Shown: piece by piece, positions 25,501 to 37,804 of the stretch
How positions within the stretch are numbered: the stretch's first letter is position 1
Layout of the letters: every line of letters starts with the position of its first letter
Source: Lunularia cruciata
Taxonomy: Eukaryota; Streptophyta; Marchantiopsida; Lunulariales; Lunulariaceae
Assembly: GCA_948567375.1 (NCBI GenBank)
Contig: OX419757.1
Coordinates: forward strand, 72,168,001 to 72,232,000
Direction of reading: 5' to 3'
DNA length: 64,000 bases
Made by a program: the position numbers and the translations under genes
The notes under the pieces: model-generated
Seen by the model: the letters and a program-made list of their open reading frames with translations, nothing else
What the model was told of the DNA's origin: nothing
Databases searched by the model: none

Positions 25501-28500
25501 ACCCACCCAGTGCATAGAAACTGCTGTGATGAGCAGCTCCTGAGGCACCTTGCTCTCAAAGTTTTCTCACCTCTTCACGAACTGGCGTCAGTCTGCACAT
25601 GTCTGACTGACTAACACCGTGAGGTGATGTTACATCCTCGACATCTGACCCTGATTCTGCTGTGCTGGAATCAGCATCCTTTCCCTGACCCAAAAGAAGT
25701 GGACAAAACATGATTAGCTCCTTGATGCATTAAAGGTAAATGAATGTCAAGACAACTCAGTGCCTGGGAACGTCCAGCCCTTGCAAATGCCAGAACAGCT
25801 GTAACTCTTCCCTTAGATACATACCTTGTGATGTCCTGTGCTAGAAGATTCTTCGCCGCTGTGCGATGGGAAGCTTGCCTTCGGCACGGCTCTTGCATGA
25901 CCAGACTTCACGGCCTGCACAGTATGACTTGGACTGAGATTTTTGTGAACTACACGTAATACGAGCTACACTTGCTCACTCTTTTATGCTAAAATTTCAC
26001 GTATGGACTTTATATGCGCAAGTACGGATGTTCAAACTCGCTGGTTTGATGTATATGAATCCACGAGGAAAGTATTAGCGCGTCATCACAACGAATAACA
26101 CAACATCATACCTTGATGATGTTAGGTTCCTTCCAAGGACCTTTGTCGGAACGCAGGCAGCCTCCCTCTTCGGCACAAGTACATGTTCCACCCAAAAATT
26201 CTGGGAGTTCACTGTGCAAATGATAATGGAGATTCCAAGTGTCGATATCAAGCTTTTACTTCCGTAAAACAACAAGTGAAATACTATGCAATACATATGT
26301 CCAAAACAACATACTCTTCCAGACCGATAGTTTCTTAACTTCAAACTAGTTGGGAAAAGACGTAGAACTGAGATTCAATCTAAAACCGAACCTTGCATCG
26401 ATGATTTCTAGCAGTTTGCTTTGGTATTTGTTGCCGAGTACCTGCACAGGCAAGCTCTGACTCAATTCACAAACAATCCAGAATAACAGCCTCTTAAAAA
26501 CTTGGAACACTCGTTCATATGACAACACTGCGTCAGACGAGGCACAACTACTCACATGTATCTTGGTGGTTGTCTTTGGGTCTAGAAAAGTCTTGATGGT
26601 GTTCCACAGAAGCTTGAATCCAGCACCGGCATTGATAATAAACATCCGGTGCAGTGTCTGGAGACAGTGCAATCACAAAGCAATGTTTAGTGAAATTACT
26701 CCTTGATCAACTGCATACTTTAGGTAGCGTAGCTAAGACGAATTCCTTCCAGACCTGCACACCTGAGCCCGAATATTAACTTTATTGGATATATTGGATG
26801 TTGGATATTGGATATTGGATATTGGATATTGGATACCTTTATTGTATAGCGCACAACATAGAGATGAGTATCTAACGTTGCAATGCACCTGGGACTACGT
26901 TCCACATGGGGTGCGCTAAAGGTCACTCTACGTTACCTCGGGGTAATTGTCATTGTCGATCTTTTGAATTCCAATGATGAGATCCCGGGCGGATTTGATG
27001 AAATTCTTCAAGCCCTGTAGCAATTCACAAGATCAAGAATTAGTACCCCTAAAAATCACTAACAGCGTGTGAGGTAATCATTCGTCATAAAGACTGCGGA
27101 GCTCCAGCTGCCGCAGTGCACAATGTAGCGTACGTCCATCCAATTAGGCTTCGTTTGGAAGTGAAATACATACCACTCCCGCGACATCCAGGATTGTCGT
27201 CGTGGAACATATGTGGCGCTTTGCGGCAATAGAGCAGGCGGGAAACTTCCAGTTGAGCGTTTTCTCAAACTCCAATACATGAAATCTTAAATATCTTTCC
27301 AGGGTGGTAACCTGCATGAGTTTGCTTGCGTCCACCTTTCCTATTCTCTCAATGTAGACCGGCCTCCCTTCCTTATCTACTCCGTGATGCCCTTGTGGGT
27401 AGTACATCCTTACTTCGTTAAGTTCTGTGTAATCAAAGTCCTGAACAGCAGACGAGTCCAAATTGAGGCAAACCATCCAACACCGGCCTGGATAAAGAGA
27501 CGTCTACTGTCTTTGATTTACGAAAGACTCAGATACTCAATATGTGGAGCAAAGACGCCTCCCACCTCTTCTATTGTATCAGTTCCGTACTCCTTCCGCC
27601 ATTGCAGCATGTTTGCCCACATTTCCTTCGCTTTATCTCTATCGCCTTTCCTGGCTCGCAAGAAGCTGCAGAGACAAGTGATAACAACGCGTACGTCATG
27701 CGACAATACCAGAATTACGACTGATATCGATCACGAGACTATCTCTTTCCATACTGACGTCCCAAGGAGCAAGATAGACGTTCTGAATGGGTGCGTAAAC
27801 AAAAAGAACTAACCTGGTAGACACGGTCTCCGGACTAGCCTGATGCAACGAATCTTGTCTCGAAATTTATATTGCATTCGTGGAGTCACAAAATTTCTCA
27901 CACCCGACGCGAGCTGAAGTGAAAAAGTAGCATTCAAGGTAGCTTCCAGATGAATCACGGGAACTCACCGTAGAAGTAAGTAATAATCATCATGTCTCGC
28001 AGGTAGTAAATTTTCTGATAGTAGTAAGTTCCGAAAATCGTCAACCGCTCTCTGATCTTCCTCGTCTCTGTCGTCGTGAATTTGAAGAGATGATGACCTA
28101 CTTTGTCTGCCTTTCCTTCTCTTTAAATTTGCCCTGAATTTTGTTGCAGCCACAATGGTTTTGAAGGCTCCCATCTTAGACTTATTATTACTTCTTTCCA
28201 TATCACTATCTAATCTATCACTATCTTGTCTTCTAGGAAGTCTGTCATGACGTGCAGTTGAAGGGGAAGCAGCCGCAGAACCTGCAAATGAATCATCCAG
28301 TTAACTATCAGAACATAGAAAAAACCTGATGCCTTACAGGACCAGCGAACACCATGCATTTGCCCTTGATTGCTGTAAATGGACTTAGCACAACGTCATT
28401 TACCCAAGGGATGTTAACTAAACGTGAACGTTACATCTTTTCTGAGTGACAAACATCCCCCATCCATAGGCTCAGTAACCTCTTTTGTTAAGAATGAAAA

Positions 28501-28935
28501 AATCTTACTTAGTTCCTGGGATAATGTTCGCTGAGGTAAGTCACTGAAGGACACACGTTTGTAGTAAGACTCATGATGGTGGACTTCCTTAGCCCGGTCT
28601 TTCCCCGTGTCTATTACAATTACAGTATGGAACAATACCATGCGTAAGTTCATGCGTAGACATAAATCCTTTCACAAGCTCGTGAGGTTATCAAGTCCCC
28701 GACACATCAAGAAGTCGATGATGACACGTAATAGCATAATTGACAATTTGACAACAGAAAACAAGCAATTGCAGCAAGAACGAAGACATTTGAAGATGGA
28801 TTAAGAAGAGATTTCTGATATGAACCTCGACGCAAATGGAAACTCAGAAGCAGAAGAGCCAGGGATGGCAACAAATGAGTGAAACAATACAGGTGCACGT
28901 AGAGCGAACAGCAAACTACCTGGATAGCCGTTCAT
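22538..28935 (-). CDS. Sec14-nodulin protein (SFH-type phosphatidylinositol transfer protein)
   Basis: Sixteen exons, 5' to 3': 28935-28920, 28610-28509, 28281-27969, 27665-27566, 27440-27174, 27014-26937, 26657-26556, 26441-26392, 26211-26112, 25914-25825, 25684-25571, 25491-25396, 23682-23562, 23408-22969, 22723-22649, 22615-22538. All junctions keep phase, giving 713 residues. The CRAL-TRIO N domain (about 112-165; [26 protein letters not shown]) is followed by the lipid-binding domain (about 188-355; [48 protein letters not shown]). The linker has [12 protein letters not shown] and LTPVREE. The nodulin half has [11 protein letters not shown], a hydrophobic segment (535-560) and a coiled coil. 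Family proteins exchange phosphatidylinositol and phosphatidylcholine to prime phosphoinositide kinases in polarised growth. A Lys-rich C-terminal tail common in SFH proteins is absent. The first two exons and the 25491-25396 exon are less certain. Confidence 0.93.
24798..24858 (-). ncRNA. Intronic hairpin, candidate small-RNA precursor
   Basis: Lies in the 1.7-kb intron (25395-23683) of the Sec14-nodulin gene, on the transcribed strand. Arms 24799-24818 and 24838-24857 are complementary over 20 bases with one mismatch that becomes a G-U pair in the sense RNA, plus one flanking pair. The loop is 19 bases. The size recalls an intronic miRNA hairpin, but the lower stem is only partly paired, so an inverted-repeat relic is equally possible. 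Confidence 0.35.
26784..26835. repeat. Heptanucleotide minisatellite (TTGGATA)n
   Basis: About six to seven units with minor variants, inside the Sec14-nodulin intron between exons 26657-26556 and 27014-26937. Confidence 0.9.
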
Positions 28936-29629
28936 GGTGATTAGCTCGATATGGAAAGTTTCAACAACAACTGCTGTCGATTGCAGCTGAACCCGTTGGC
29001 CCACTGTGTCGCCGAATCACTAAACTTCTACCAAATCACAGGCACAATTGCCACTGCTCAGCACAGCGTCCTGCACACCAATCCGCCATAGCCCTCATTC
29101 CTCTGTTTTCCAGCCCTAGCGAAATTTTCCTCCTTTAAAACCTAGCTGGTTGATAGAATCACACACGTCGACGCATTGCTATCCAGGTCTTGAAAGCGCT
29201 CTAATTTCTTCGTCCGATTTGCATGCATCGCTCTATCACCTGTTCCCTCAATACAGCAGAGGGACTCGAACGGCTACCACCCCGCACAAGCAGACCAGTA
29301 CCTTGATTAGCCAAACCGTATCCAAACTGCCCCTCCAACCTCACAACGCCAACACTCCGTTGATAAAATGTGCCAACTCTCTCTCGACAGATAATGCATG
29401 CGACAAATATCCAATCTCCTCTATTTAATGCCTCTCCTTGCTGCAATGCAAAACTCCTTGCTTCTCCACCTCCCACGCTCCCGTTGTCATGCATACATCT
29501 GTTGTGTCTCCCTGGCACCAGATCTTTCAAGACACCATCGCCTGAATAGTTTCTTTTTTCTTTTTATAAGAAACAGAGAGCGACAAGGAAGAGGCCAACA
29601 TCAATAGACGACGACGACGCCATTCTCAT

Positions 29630-29960
29630 CTACTGGCGAAACTCGCGATCGGAAACCTTCTCCTCTTCCTCCTCCGGTAATTTTCCCGGCTCGTTCCTCC
29701 TGCCAGTGACAGCCACAACAAGATTGCTTTGGCCGCAATTCCTCCTCCCTTCTGCATCCGGATCCTCCTCTCTCCATTCACCCCCTCTGCTCCTCCTATC
29801 TAAATCCCTCCTCTCCCCCATCCCGTCCACGGAACAAAACAAACGAAGCATTATTACATTTTCACTCCCTCCTTACTCTACGACGCGGCCATCCTACTAC
29901 ACACCAAAATCTCGATCCCTTACGCTGTTCCTTCTCCTCTCTTTCTTCCCCATCTGTTTC
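29630..29960 (-). promoter_or_regulatory. Purine-rich leader/promoter zone upstream of the Sec14-nodulin gene
   Basis: The minus strand is strongly GA-rich (GAGGAGG-type runs), as is common in plant core promoters and 5' untranslated regions. It lies 0.7-1.0 kb upstream of the assigned start codon, so a leader intron may separate them. Open frames here look like composition artefacts. Confidence 0.35.
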
Positions 29961-32900
29961 AATTGATGCATCTCGGGAGCCTAGTAGAGCATGCATCACA
30001 ACCTACAACTTCAATTTCCGTCGAATATCCCGGACATCTTAAACCAGGGCCGTTCGATTGAGCTATCGACCGTTCGGAGTGGGTTCTCTCTTCGCGTCGC
30101 AGGTACAGGATCCCACCCTGCAAGTGCGTGTCGCGGGTCTCTAACGCCAGCTGGAGAGCTTCAATTTGCTCGGGACAGTGCGCTTTCCCAGACATAGCCC
30201 ACTTGAAGTGAGCCACGTTGGACCTAATAACCACGTCACTAATGGCAGGCTTACCCGTCCCCGCGATGACGATGGAGTTCGAGCGGTGAACTAGCCTGTT
30301 GCTCTAGTTTGGGATGCCAAAAGGAACTGTCGAGGACTCTGGATGCTGTACGTTCACCTTACGCCCCTGTCTACGCATGAGGACCCGCGATTCTACAGTC
30401 GAAATGCTAAAGCAGTACTAGCGGGTTACCCGTCACCAGTGGTCCACAGAGCATATCAAGCATCGTTAACCGCGAGAATCTGTGGGCCCGTATGTGGGTA
30501 AAGACCGCGACTGGAGGTACATATCGGTCAGCAACAGTATTCACTGGGAAGTTGGAAACCCGATGGCTGGATGCCTAGATAATCGGTGAATCTCAGTGCC
30601 TCTAAACTAGCTGGAGGTGAAGCGTTTGACAAAGGAAACCAATATCTAGCTGCCAGCTCCTATCCGTATACGATGAGAGCCAGTTGCCGTTCGATCAATC
30701 ATCACATAACAGTGCTCGCGGCATCCTTCCTTCCATTCGCTATGTACGGCGGTACAGCGAGGAATTCCTCAAACGGGAACTTTCGGTCATCCATTTCCAA
30801 ATTCGAATCTCCGATGACCCAGATCTACAGTAACGGATCTAACTGCTCGTTTACCGTATTAGAGCTTCAGAGCTTTCAACTTCGTTTCGAATCAGAACCA
30901 CAACATATTCTTAGCATACGGTGAATGGACCGAGAAAGGGAAAAGCCCATACGAAGAGCATACTTATCATAAAGAGAGTCCGCACTTCAATTGAAAATCG
31001 CTGTTCCCTTGTGGACGATGCTCGTAAAGTCAAAGTTTTCAGAGCAGACTATCACCAACGTAAATGGAATTTAACCAAAAGGACCTTTAAGAAAGGAAAC
31101 GCAAAGAGGAGGGCTCTATACTGGAAAGGTTCAAAATAATTCAGAGCCCATTTTTTTAATTCCAAGGGCTGTCTATCATAAAATACACTTGAGAATGGCG
31201 TGTATTCAACCTTATCATAACATTCACATGCATCAGATGTTGTTCAATCCACGCCCTGGCTTCTGGTATACAATCATGCAGACCTTTGACATACGTCTCC
31301 CGAAGTGGACTTGGACAGTGTTGTAGATCTCTTTGATTGCTACCGACTAGTGCCAACCCACTAAGTACTCGGAAGAGAATTTAGGAGAAGGTGGCGCATG
31401 TGGTCAGTTGCGAATTCTCTCTTTCTGATCTCTTTGTGTATGAGAAGTTTATTCCTCTGCTGAACTAGAAAACAAATTTTCGAAGTCTCAGAATGCATAA
31501 TGGATCGAGACTACGTCCCCACATGAGCTTGTCGTCTTACATGAAGTTGGTGAGAGCAGTAATAATTTCCCTTAATCAATGTGGAAATCCAGTGTGAATA
31601 AGGAAGAAGAAGGAGAAAAGAGCTTCAAAGAGAGGTCATCAAGCGTCGTCCCCAGAGCTCGGCAAGTTGCTCAACTTTCTCGAGTCAAGAAACTCCCTTT
31701 AAATTTTCAGCTGAGAAATAAACAATTGCTGAAAACAACTAAAGCGAACAGTAACAACCCGAGAAAGAAGACCGACGAGATTCCTATCACGGACGACCTC
31801 TCAAAGACGCTGTTGCATGCAAAATAAAACTCGTGACATGCCGTGACCTGTAGTAAATGTTTATCACATGAAAGATATTTGCTTCTCGTCGACCTCGATT
31901 GAGATCCCGAAATATCTAGAGATGAACAGGGTACGATCACCAGTAAAGTGTCGGCCCCATGTGGGAGGCAATAGTCCTTCTTTATTTGCTGCCAAAGACC
32001 ACCTGGACGAGTCGGTGCTCCGGGGGACTTCATGGGATCCACCATTAGATTTCGGTCCGGGTTCAGTTCTAAGCCGAAACCTTTAACCATACGAAAAGTA
32101 GTCGGTTTAATTCAATTTGGTCTTGAAAATTTTGGTTTTACATCGTATGTAAGTTTTGGTTTGAATTTGAATAAGTCTAAGCTGTTGGTTTTTGCATTAA
32201 AATTCTTCGGCATCAATCTTTTTCAAATAAAACTGACAGTGCTTAATAACTGATTTAGGTTTGATTTAAGTTTGAAATATCATCTGAAATAGACATACTC
32301 AGAATTATATTGTCAGTTTCTATAAATCAATTTAGCTTTGTGTTACTTTTGAAATTTTAATTTTATCGGAAATTCCTTTTTAGCAGAAGTTTGCTTCAAG
32401 AGAGTTAAACTTAGGTTAGCGAAACTTTGGTTTGCATTAAAGTGCTAAAGTTTTGTGGGTTTTGGTTTTATTCACGTTGGTTTTGAGGTTAGGAAGAGTT
32501 CACTTTAGTCGAACTGTATCTGGGACCGACACGTATCCAAGTGCCAATAGATTTCGATACCAGATTCGAGGAATATGCTCGTCTACTCACCTGTTTGATT
32601 ACCGGCGAAAATTCGGCCGACGCCATAAAGCCCCAAAACCCGCCGGAACGAAGTCTTTGTATGGCCAGACCCCACTAACATTGGATGAATTCGCAGCCAA
32701 GGGATGCAACATCCACTTGCTTCTGCTGAAGCTTCTTTGGAATTTCATAACTTTCTCAACGATTGGAATCAAGTACTTCTGTCGTACTGGAGAAATTCTC
32801 GCTACGAGTTGCCCAGGGTCATTAGCTTCGCCAACCAGAAGCATTCCAATAAGTGCACATGTGAGATGTTCGGGCCAGTGTCCAGTTACGGTAGTCAGTC

Positions 32901-33413
32901 CACAAAATTATTGTGGGCTTGACAAGCTTGTTTACGTGATTCTGAGGATTAGTATCTTTCACTTTTCCTTGGACGACTTGCTCATGTGATTATCTAACAA
33001 AGAAAAAAGGTCCACTACGCGTTTAATGTGCTTGGCTTATGTTGCATTTAAGCTTTTCGGTTCTGCTCTTCGGAGTCTTCTCTATCTAGATGCCTAAATT
33101 TTGCTTGTCAAGACAAGCTTGAAGAATGTTTATTGGGGTTTTAATCAGGTTATATCTACTTGACTTACATCAATGGTATGTAATGAAACCTTGTTTGATA
33201 TTGCATATAGTTATTAATCCCTAGTGGAGATGAAACCAATCACGTCAAGTGAGGTAGATCTAAAAGAAGTCAAAAAGTTCATTCAAAACAACAGTACAGC
33301 TACTGCTGCTTTTTGAACCCGTAGCCGTTTACATATTCGAGCTCGCAACCGAAGGTTCTTTTCTGCATACAAACAAAGATGGACTTGACGGTACCACACG
33401 CTTGTCACTAGAT
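29961..33413. other. Intergenic, no gene recognised
   Basis: A balanced-composition stretch (30.0-31.9 kb) gives way to T-rich sequence with repeated GGTTT and TTTGG words (32.1-32.5 kb). The longest open frame (32453-32989 plus, 178 codons) has no recognisable domain and no splice context. Possibly old repeat DNA. Confidence 0.45.
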
Positions 33414-34037
33414 GTAAGGACCCAACTTGGCAAGACTTCAAAGGACCCTTTGGTGCTAAGAATTCCACGAGTCACACCTTTGTCATAGTTGATCGATTGA
33501 TCGATGTTTATTGTTTAATTAGCCTGTTTAGGAAATGGTGTAAGGAAATCAAGAGAGATTTTTGTGGCTAATTCTACGAGAGTCCGTGGGATATATCTGA
33601 TCGATTAATTTTATAGGATTTTAGGTATTCTTAATAACCTTTTTTAGTTACTTTCAGTTACTTAGTTTTAGTTTTAGTTTTAGTTAGTTTGTTAGTTTTT
33701 AGTTAGTTTTAGTTTTAGTTTTAGTTACTTTTTTAGTTTTTTCTAGAAATATCGGCTTTAAATATATATATAGGGTCACTTCACTTTCGTTTCAATTAAA
33801 TAATTCGCCGAAAGAAAATTTTCAAATGTTCTTCAAATCCATAATCGATGTTTATTCCTATAAAAGTCCATTCAGTCCATTGTGGATAGCGGAGTCAGGT
33901 CGAGTCGTAGACTTTGAGTCAACGCCTGGTCGTAGACTTTTGACTAGTGTCAAGCGAATCCAGATTTCGATTTGTGATTAAGATACTTTGGTTTTGATCG
34001 AGTCAGGACTCGAGTTTTAACACGTCATTTCTATCAT
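33414..34037 (+). mobile_element. Possible solo LTR
   Basis: The stretch opens with TGTAAGGACCC, contains a TATATATATA box at about 33764 with typical spacing to GGGTCACTTC, and closes near TTTCTATCA, which looks like an LTR with TG...CA ends. No target duplication or primer-binding site could be found, so this is tentative. Confidence 0.25.
33640..33742 (+). repeat. (TTTTAG)n / TTAG-rich simple repeat
   Basis: About 100 bp of TTTTAG and TTAG units with minor interruptions. It resembles a telomere-type word but lacks the GGG of the plant TTTAGGG repeat. Confidence 0.85.
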
Positions 34038-36320
34038 CGTCAAAAAAAGATTATCACTATTATAATTTTATTTATTTTCTTAGATTAGAAAAGTACGATA
34101 AAGCATCTCTTTCGAAAACTTAGTAGTATACTTCAATATCCTAATCTGTATGAAGTCTCATTCAGCGCATGAATTATTGAATGTTGTCTTTTTCCTTGAA
34201 AGATAACAATACAAAGAAAGTATTAAGAGCATTTGGAGAAACAATTTTTATCTTTTTGAAATGATTGTTTATAACAGTGATGTGCTATCTCGATCTTTAC
34301 AAAATATATTGTTAACCTGCCTACCAACTTAGAACATTCTCAAGTCAAAATGTCAAGTATAAAATATTGTTAAATCTATCTCTATTATTAAATGACATTT
34401 TACATGTATACGTTTTTTAGTGTACGCTTAAAAATATAAATAGCGCAAACTGAAATACATGGCATTGTGATAGTTAGCATCTACATTTACTAGCATCGAG
34501 TGGATGCGAAGAAATGTCCATCCAGAAGAAATTAAGATACATGAGCCTTATAATATATAATGAAAGGACAGTGGACGTTGATGTTCATGTTAGTGGTGTC
34601 TCTATGATTATAAAACGTAGAAAGGTCATTCCCCACAAAAGTCTAATTCTAGAAAGAATAACAAGAGACATTTTTGTTCATGAAGAAATTAACGTTATGA
34701 AAGACAAGATACAAGGAGGATAAAATCAATAAATCCAAATTGTTATTAGAATTAAGAAGAAGGTAGTCCGCTTAATCATTATATGTAGGTTATTTTAGTG
34801 GTTTTTGTTCGATTTTATATTTTTAAATTGTTAATTGTCTGCATATCCTATATCTCATCATTCAGATTTTGAACCATTATCAATTTATAATATCAGTGTG
34901 GTAAATATTAATCTTATTTTTTATTTTAAGTACTATTATAATCTAGACATAAATCTATTTTATAGCTTGGTACATTTTGGAATGAATTCAAATAATGGGA
35001 AATAATTTGATGATAGAGTGGGAATGTATATTTGCTAGTTTTTTACACCAATATATTATATGATTAAATAATTTATTGTTAATATATTTTTTAGATTTAA
35101 ATAATTTTAAATTTCATTCATATAAAGAAATAAACAAGAAACTAAGTTGATGCTTCTCTTTTTTTTTCTTTCGGTAATGTATATATAATTCTATAAAGTC
35201 AATAAATGAACTGATGATATTAAAAAATTTCTTTTACTAACTGTCAAGATTTAGGTTTGAAAATATAAAAAACATATATCTTTATATTTAAAGTTGATTT
35301 TATTTTCTTGTCTTACAAATGAGTATCCGCTTAGTATAACATCAACTATTTAGACCAATACTACACAAACAAACACCATAAGTCAAAATAGTTGATGTTT
35401 CGATGTTGATACTTGATACTTTTCATTACATAATAGATCTAAGGTTTAATAGAAGTTTTTAGTATACATTTACTAGCAATTATAAATTGTATTATCTAAA
35501 TTTATGTAATGCTAGGAAACAAATCTCTTAACATTTTTACTTTATATCATATCATTAGCTAGATATTATTTACAAGTGAAAATTGATTTGATAATATTTT
35601 GAATGATATTATATATGATGATCTAAGTATATCAAATAGAATTTTCATCAATAGAATATTTTTATTAATAAGACAAAGATTGAAAACACCTTAAAAATTT
35701 CAAAGTCAATTTAAAACACCTAACGAATGAATCAAACATCTAAAAATAAAAGATATTTTCATATCAAAAAAAGTATAATTTTCTTGTGCATTATTTGTTT
35801 CATCAAAACAATGCTTCTCCCATATTGTTTTGAATTTTTTATTAAATTTTTTTCTAAAAATTATTTCTTGTCAAACTTGTTTGACTAACAAAATAATACA
35901 AAGATAAACATGTCACCATTTCATATAGTTGATCCAAATGTGTAATTTCCTTCCTTTGCATGGATCCTTGTTACTATATAATGGAGAAAATATACTCCTT
36001 TGGGCATCGAATATTGAAAGATGAAATCTTATATTTCTATTTAAATTTCTTTTGTCCTCAAAACATTACACTTTCAAGTTAAATTTTCCTAAATATTCAT
36101 AATTAGGACATAATATTCATTTACATATTACCTAAAATTTACCTCTATGGATTTGAATCTCCATAAAAAAGGCAAATTTGTAAGATTATTTTGAGACTAA
36201 AAGTAGATCGATTCATCATTATGCTCTAATTGTAAATTTCCAACATTCCTTCCAAATCTAGTCAATCATAATCACACTATAACCAATTACCTTATCAATC
36301 CTCTCAATTAAGTGAAAAAA
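34038..36320. other. AT-rich intergenic sequence, no gene
   Basis: Very AT-rich and closed in most frames. The only open frame of note (34514-34723 plus, 69 codons) has no recognisable motif. Confidence 0.5.
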
Positions 36321-36899
36321 GACGACCGCGTAGGAAAAATGAAGGATGGGAAGACCCCATCAAGCCGTACAAGGGAGAGACAAAAAAGGTAACATGGGGC
36401 TAAGCCCCAATAGAGTCTGTATGAGAAATCTGCCCTACCGCACCTAAGATATCCGAGTTATGCAAGTCGTACGGTCTACACACAATTGGAGCATCCGAAG
36501 AAACATCACCTAATGTGATTGCTCTCCTATGGATTGCACCAACCACTGCCCTCTGTAGAGCAATGGACACACGCTGTCTAAAGTAAGCTACAAAGTATGA
36601 GAGTGAGAGTGGTACCCCTAACGCCTAACATGATAAGCTCTCGCGCACTCCCGGACAAATGTGTCAAATGCCGTATCCATCGCTCCATATAACTCCAATG
36701 CTAGAGGAACAAAGAGGTGACCTCGCTGCATGCCCCTATACTTGGAGACCTTGCGACCTGCTGTTGCACTCGCCGCCCATCCAGGGGGATGGGTAATCAC
36801 TCCCTCCGAAACTGTATCCCGCATAGGGTGCGTGACCACGACATCCGCTACTGTCACCTAATCATCTCGAACCAAGTATAAGTCTGCCACGACACATGT
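36321..36899 (-). mobile_element. 3' fragment of R2-like non-LTR retrotransposon (copy b)
   Basis: Best-preserved 3' fragment of the family. On the minus strand it encodes part of the endonuclease-like region (VADVVVTHP, then KVSKYRGMQRGHLFVPLALE, 36618-36857). After a frameshift comes a terminal block with SIALQRA-type sequence. It ends with the GGGGCTTAGCCCC palindrome and a shared tail ending GCGGTCGTC followed by TTTTTT. It is truncated at its 5' end and not functional. Confidence 0.8.
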
Positions 36900-37299
36900 A
36901 GTATTGTCACTCCATCAAGGATTAAGTTAACAATTAAGTTAACAAAAATGATACGAACAATCAATAAAGAAATATTTCATTCCAATATAGTGAAAAATAA
37001 ATACCATTCATGACTTATTTTTATCATAAATTTATTATTCTGTATCCCTGATTTTATTAAAGAAATGACCCCCAAGTTCCGTCTACTAATCTATGATACA
37101 TCTTTAATAGGAGGTATTTCCTTGTATGGTTAAAAGTAATATAGCCAAACGGTCAACTCCAATAATGTATTAGGTCTACATTATGGAAAAAAAAATAAAA
37201 TATTTCTATCTTTTAAACTAAATATTTACATTTAACTTTAGCTTACAAAAGGACGAAAAGAAGCAGATGATTGGATATTTTATCGATAGAAATGTAATC
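36900..37299. other. AT-rich spacer
   Basis: No feature seen between the retroelement fragment and the cpSRP54 exon. Confidence 0.5.
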
Positions 37300-37804
37300 T
37301 TACTTAGCCGACGGAGCCAAAGATCTCACTACGCAGAGTTTGATGAGTAGAGCAGGTGAATTGCTTAATGAAGTTATCGGTAAACTTACATCTGCCTCCA
37401 ACAGCGCTCTCCTGATCTCTTGCCTGGGTTCTTTGATGTTATCCTTGGTCAGAACATCAAACTTCCTTAGCTTTGTCCACACAGCTTCCAAACTAGAACT
37501 CAGATTGTCAGAAACAGCGGAGGAACGTACTACCAGCCGCGATGAATGCCTGTTATGCCGTGTAGGGCTCCGCTTCTTGAACGAAAATGTAACAACCTGC
37601 TTACAATTCAGCTCATGCTCAAAGGAGTCTGTCTGTCTGAATCCCAGTGAGAATGATTTCCAATGCTGGTAATTATTGGTCTAGCTCGACCCAGGATAAA
37701 CGTGCCGAAGAGGGCTGGGCAGAAGAGGTTGAGGATGACAAAAACGCCTGGGGGCACCTAGCTCCTCCGCCCAGAGCGGCAACTGATTGCACCTCCATAG
37801 CCAT
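37300..37804 (-). pseudogene. Broken first exon of chloroplast SRP54 (cpSRP54)
   Basis: The minus strand from 37804 opens with a Ser/Ala-rich transit-peptide-like frame (MAMEVQSVAALGGGA...) that stops at 37673. A second frame open from about 37680 continues with basic presequence ([19 protein letters not shown]) and then the start of the SRP54 N domain ([20 protein letters not shown], then [14 protein letters not shown]). The two frames differ by one, so a frameshift separates them. After VSLP the frame loses family resemblance. The GTPase (G) and M domains, which should follow on lower coordinates, are absent; a retroelement copy and AT-rich DNA lie there instead. Intact cpSRP54 targets light-harvesting and thylakoid proteins in the stroma. 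A duplicated and decayed exon is most likely. A live gene with a very long intron is less likely, because of the frameshift. Confidence 0.7.

Noticed and set aside
29201-29851. Open frames of 70-110 codons on both strands upstream of the Sec14-nodulin gene
   Set aside because: Pyrimidine/purine strand bias keeps frames open here. None shows a domain or a donor site joining it to a known exon.
32453-32989. 178-codon plus-strand open frame, the longest in the 31-40 kb stretch
   Set aside because: No recognisable motif, odd Leu/Phe-rich composition from T-rich DNA, and no splice or start context.
33640-33742. Interstitial telomere tract
   Set aside because: Units are TTTTAG or TTAG without the GGG expected for plant TTTAGGG telomere repeats.
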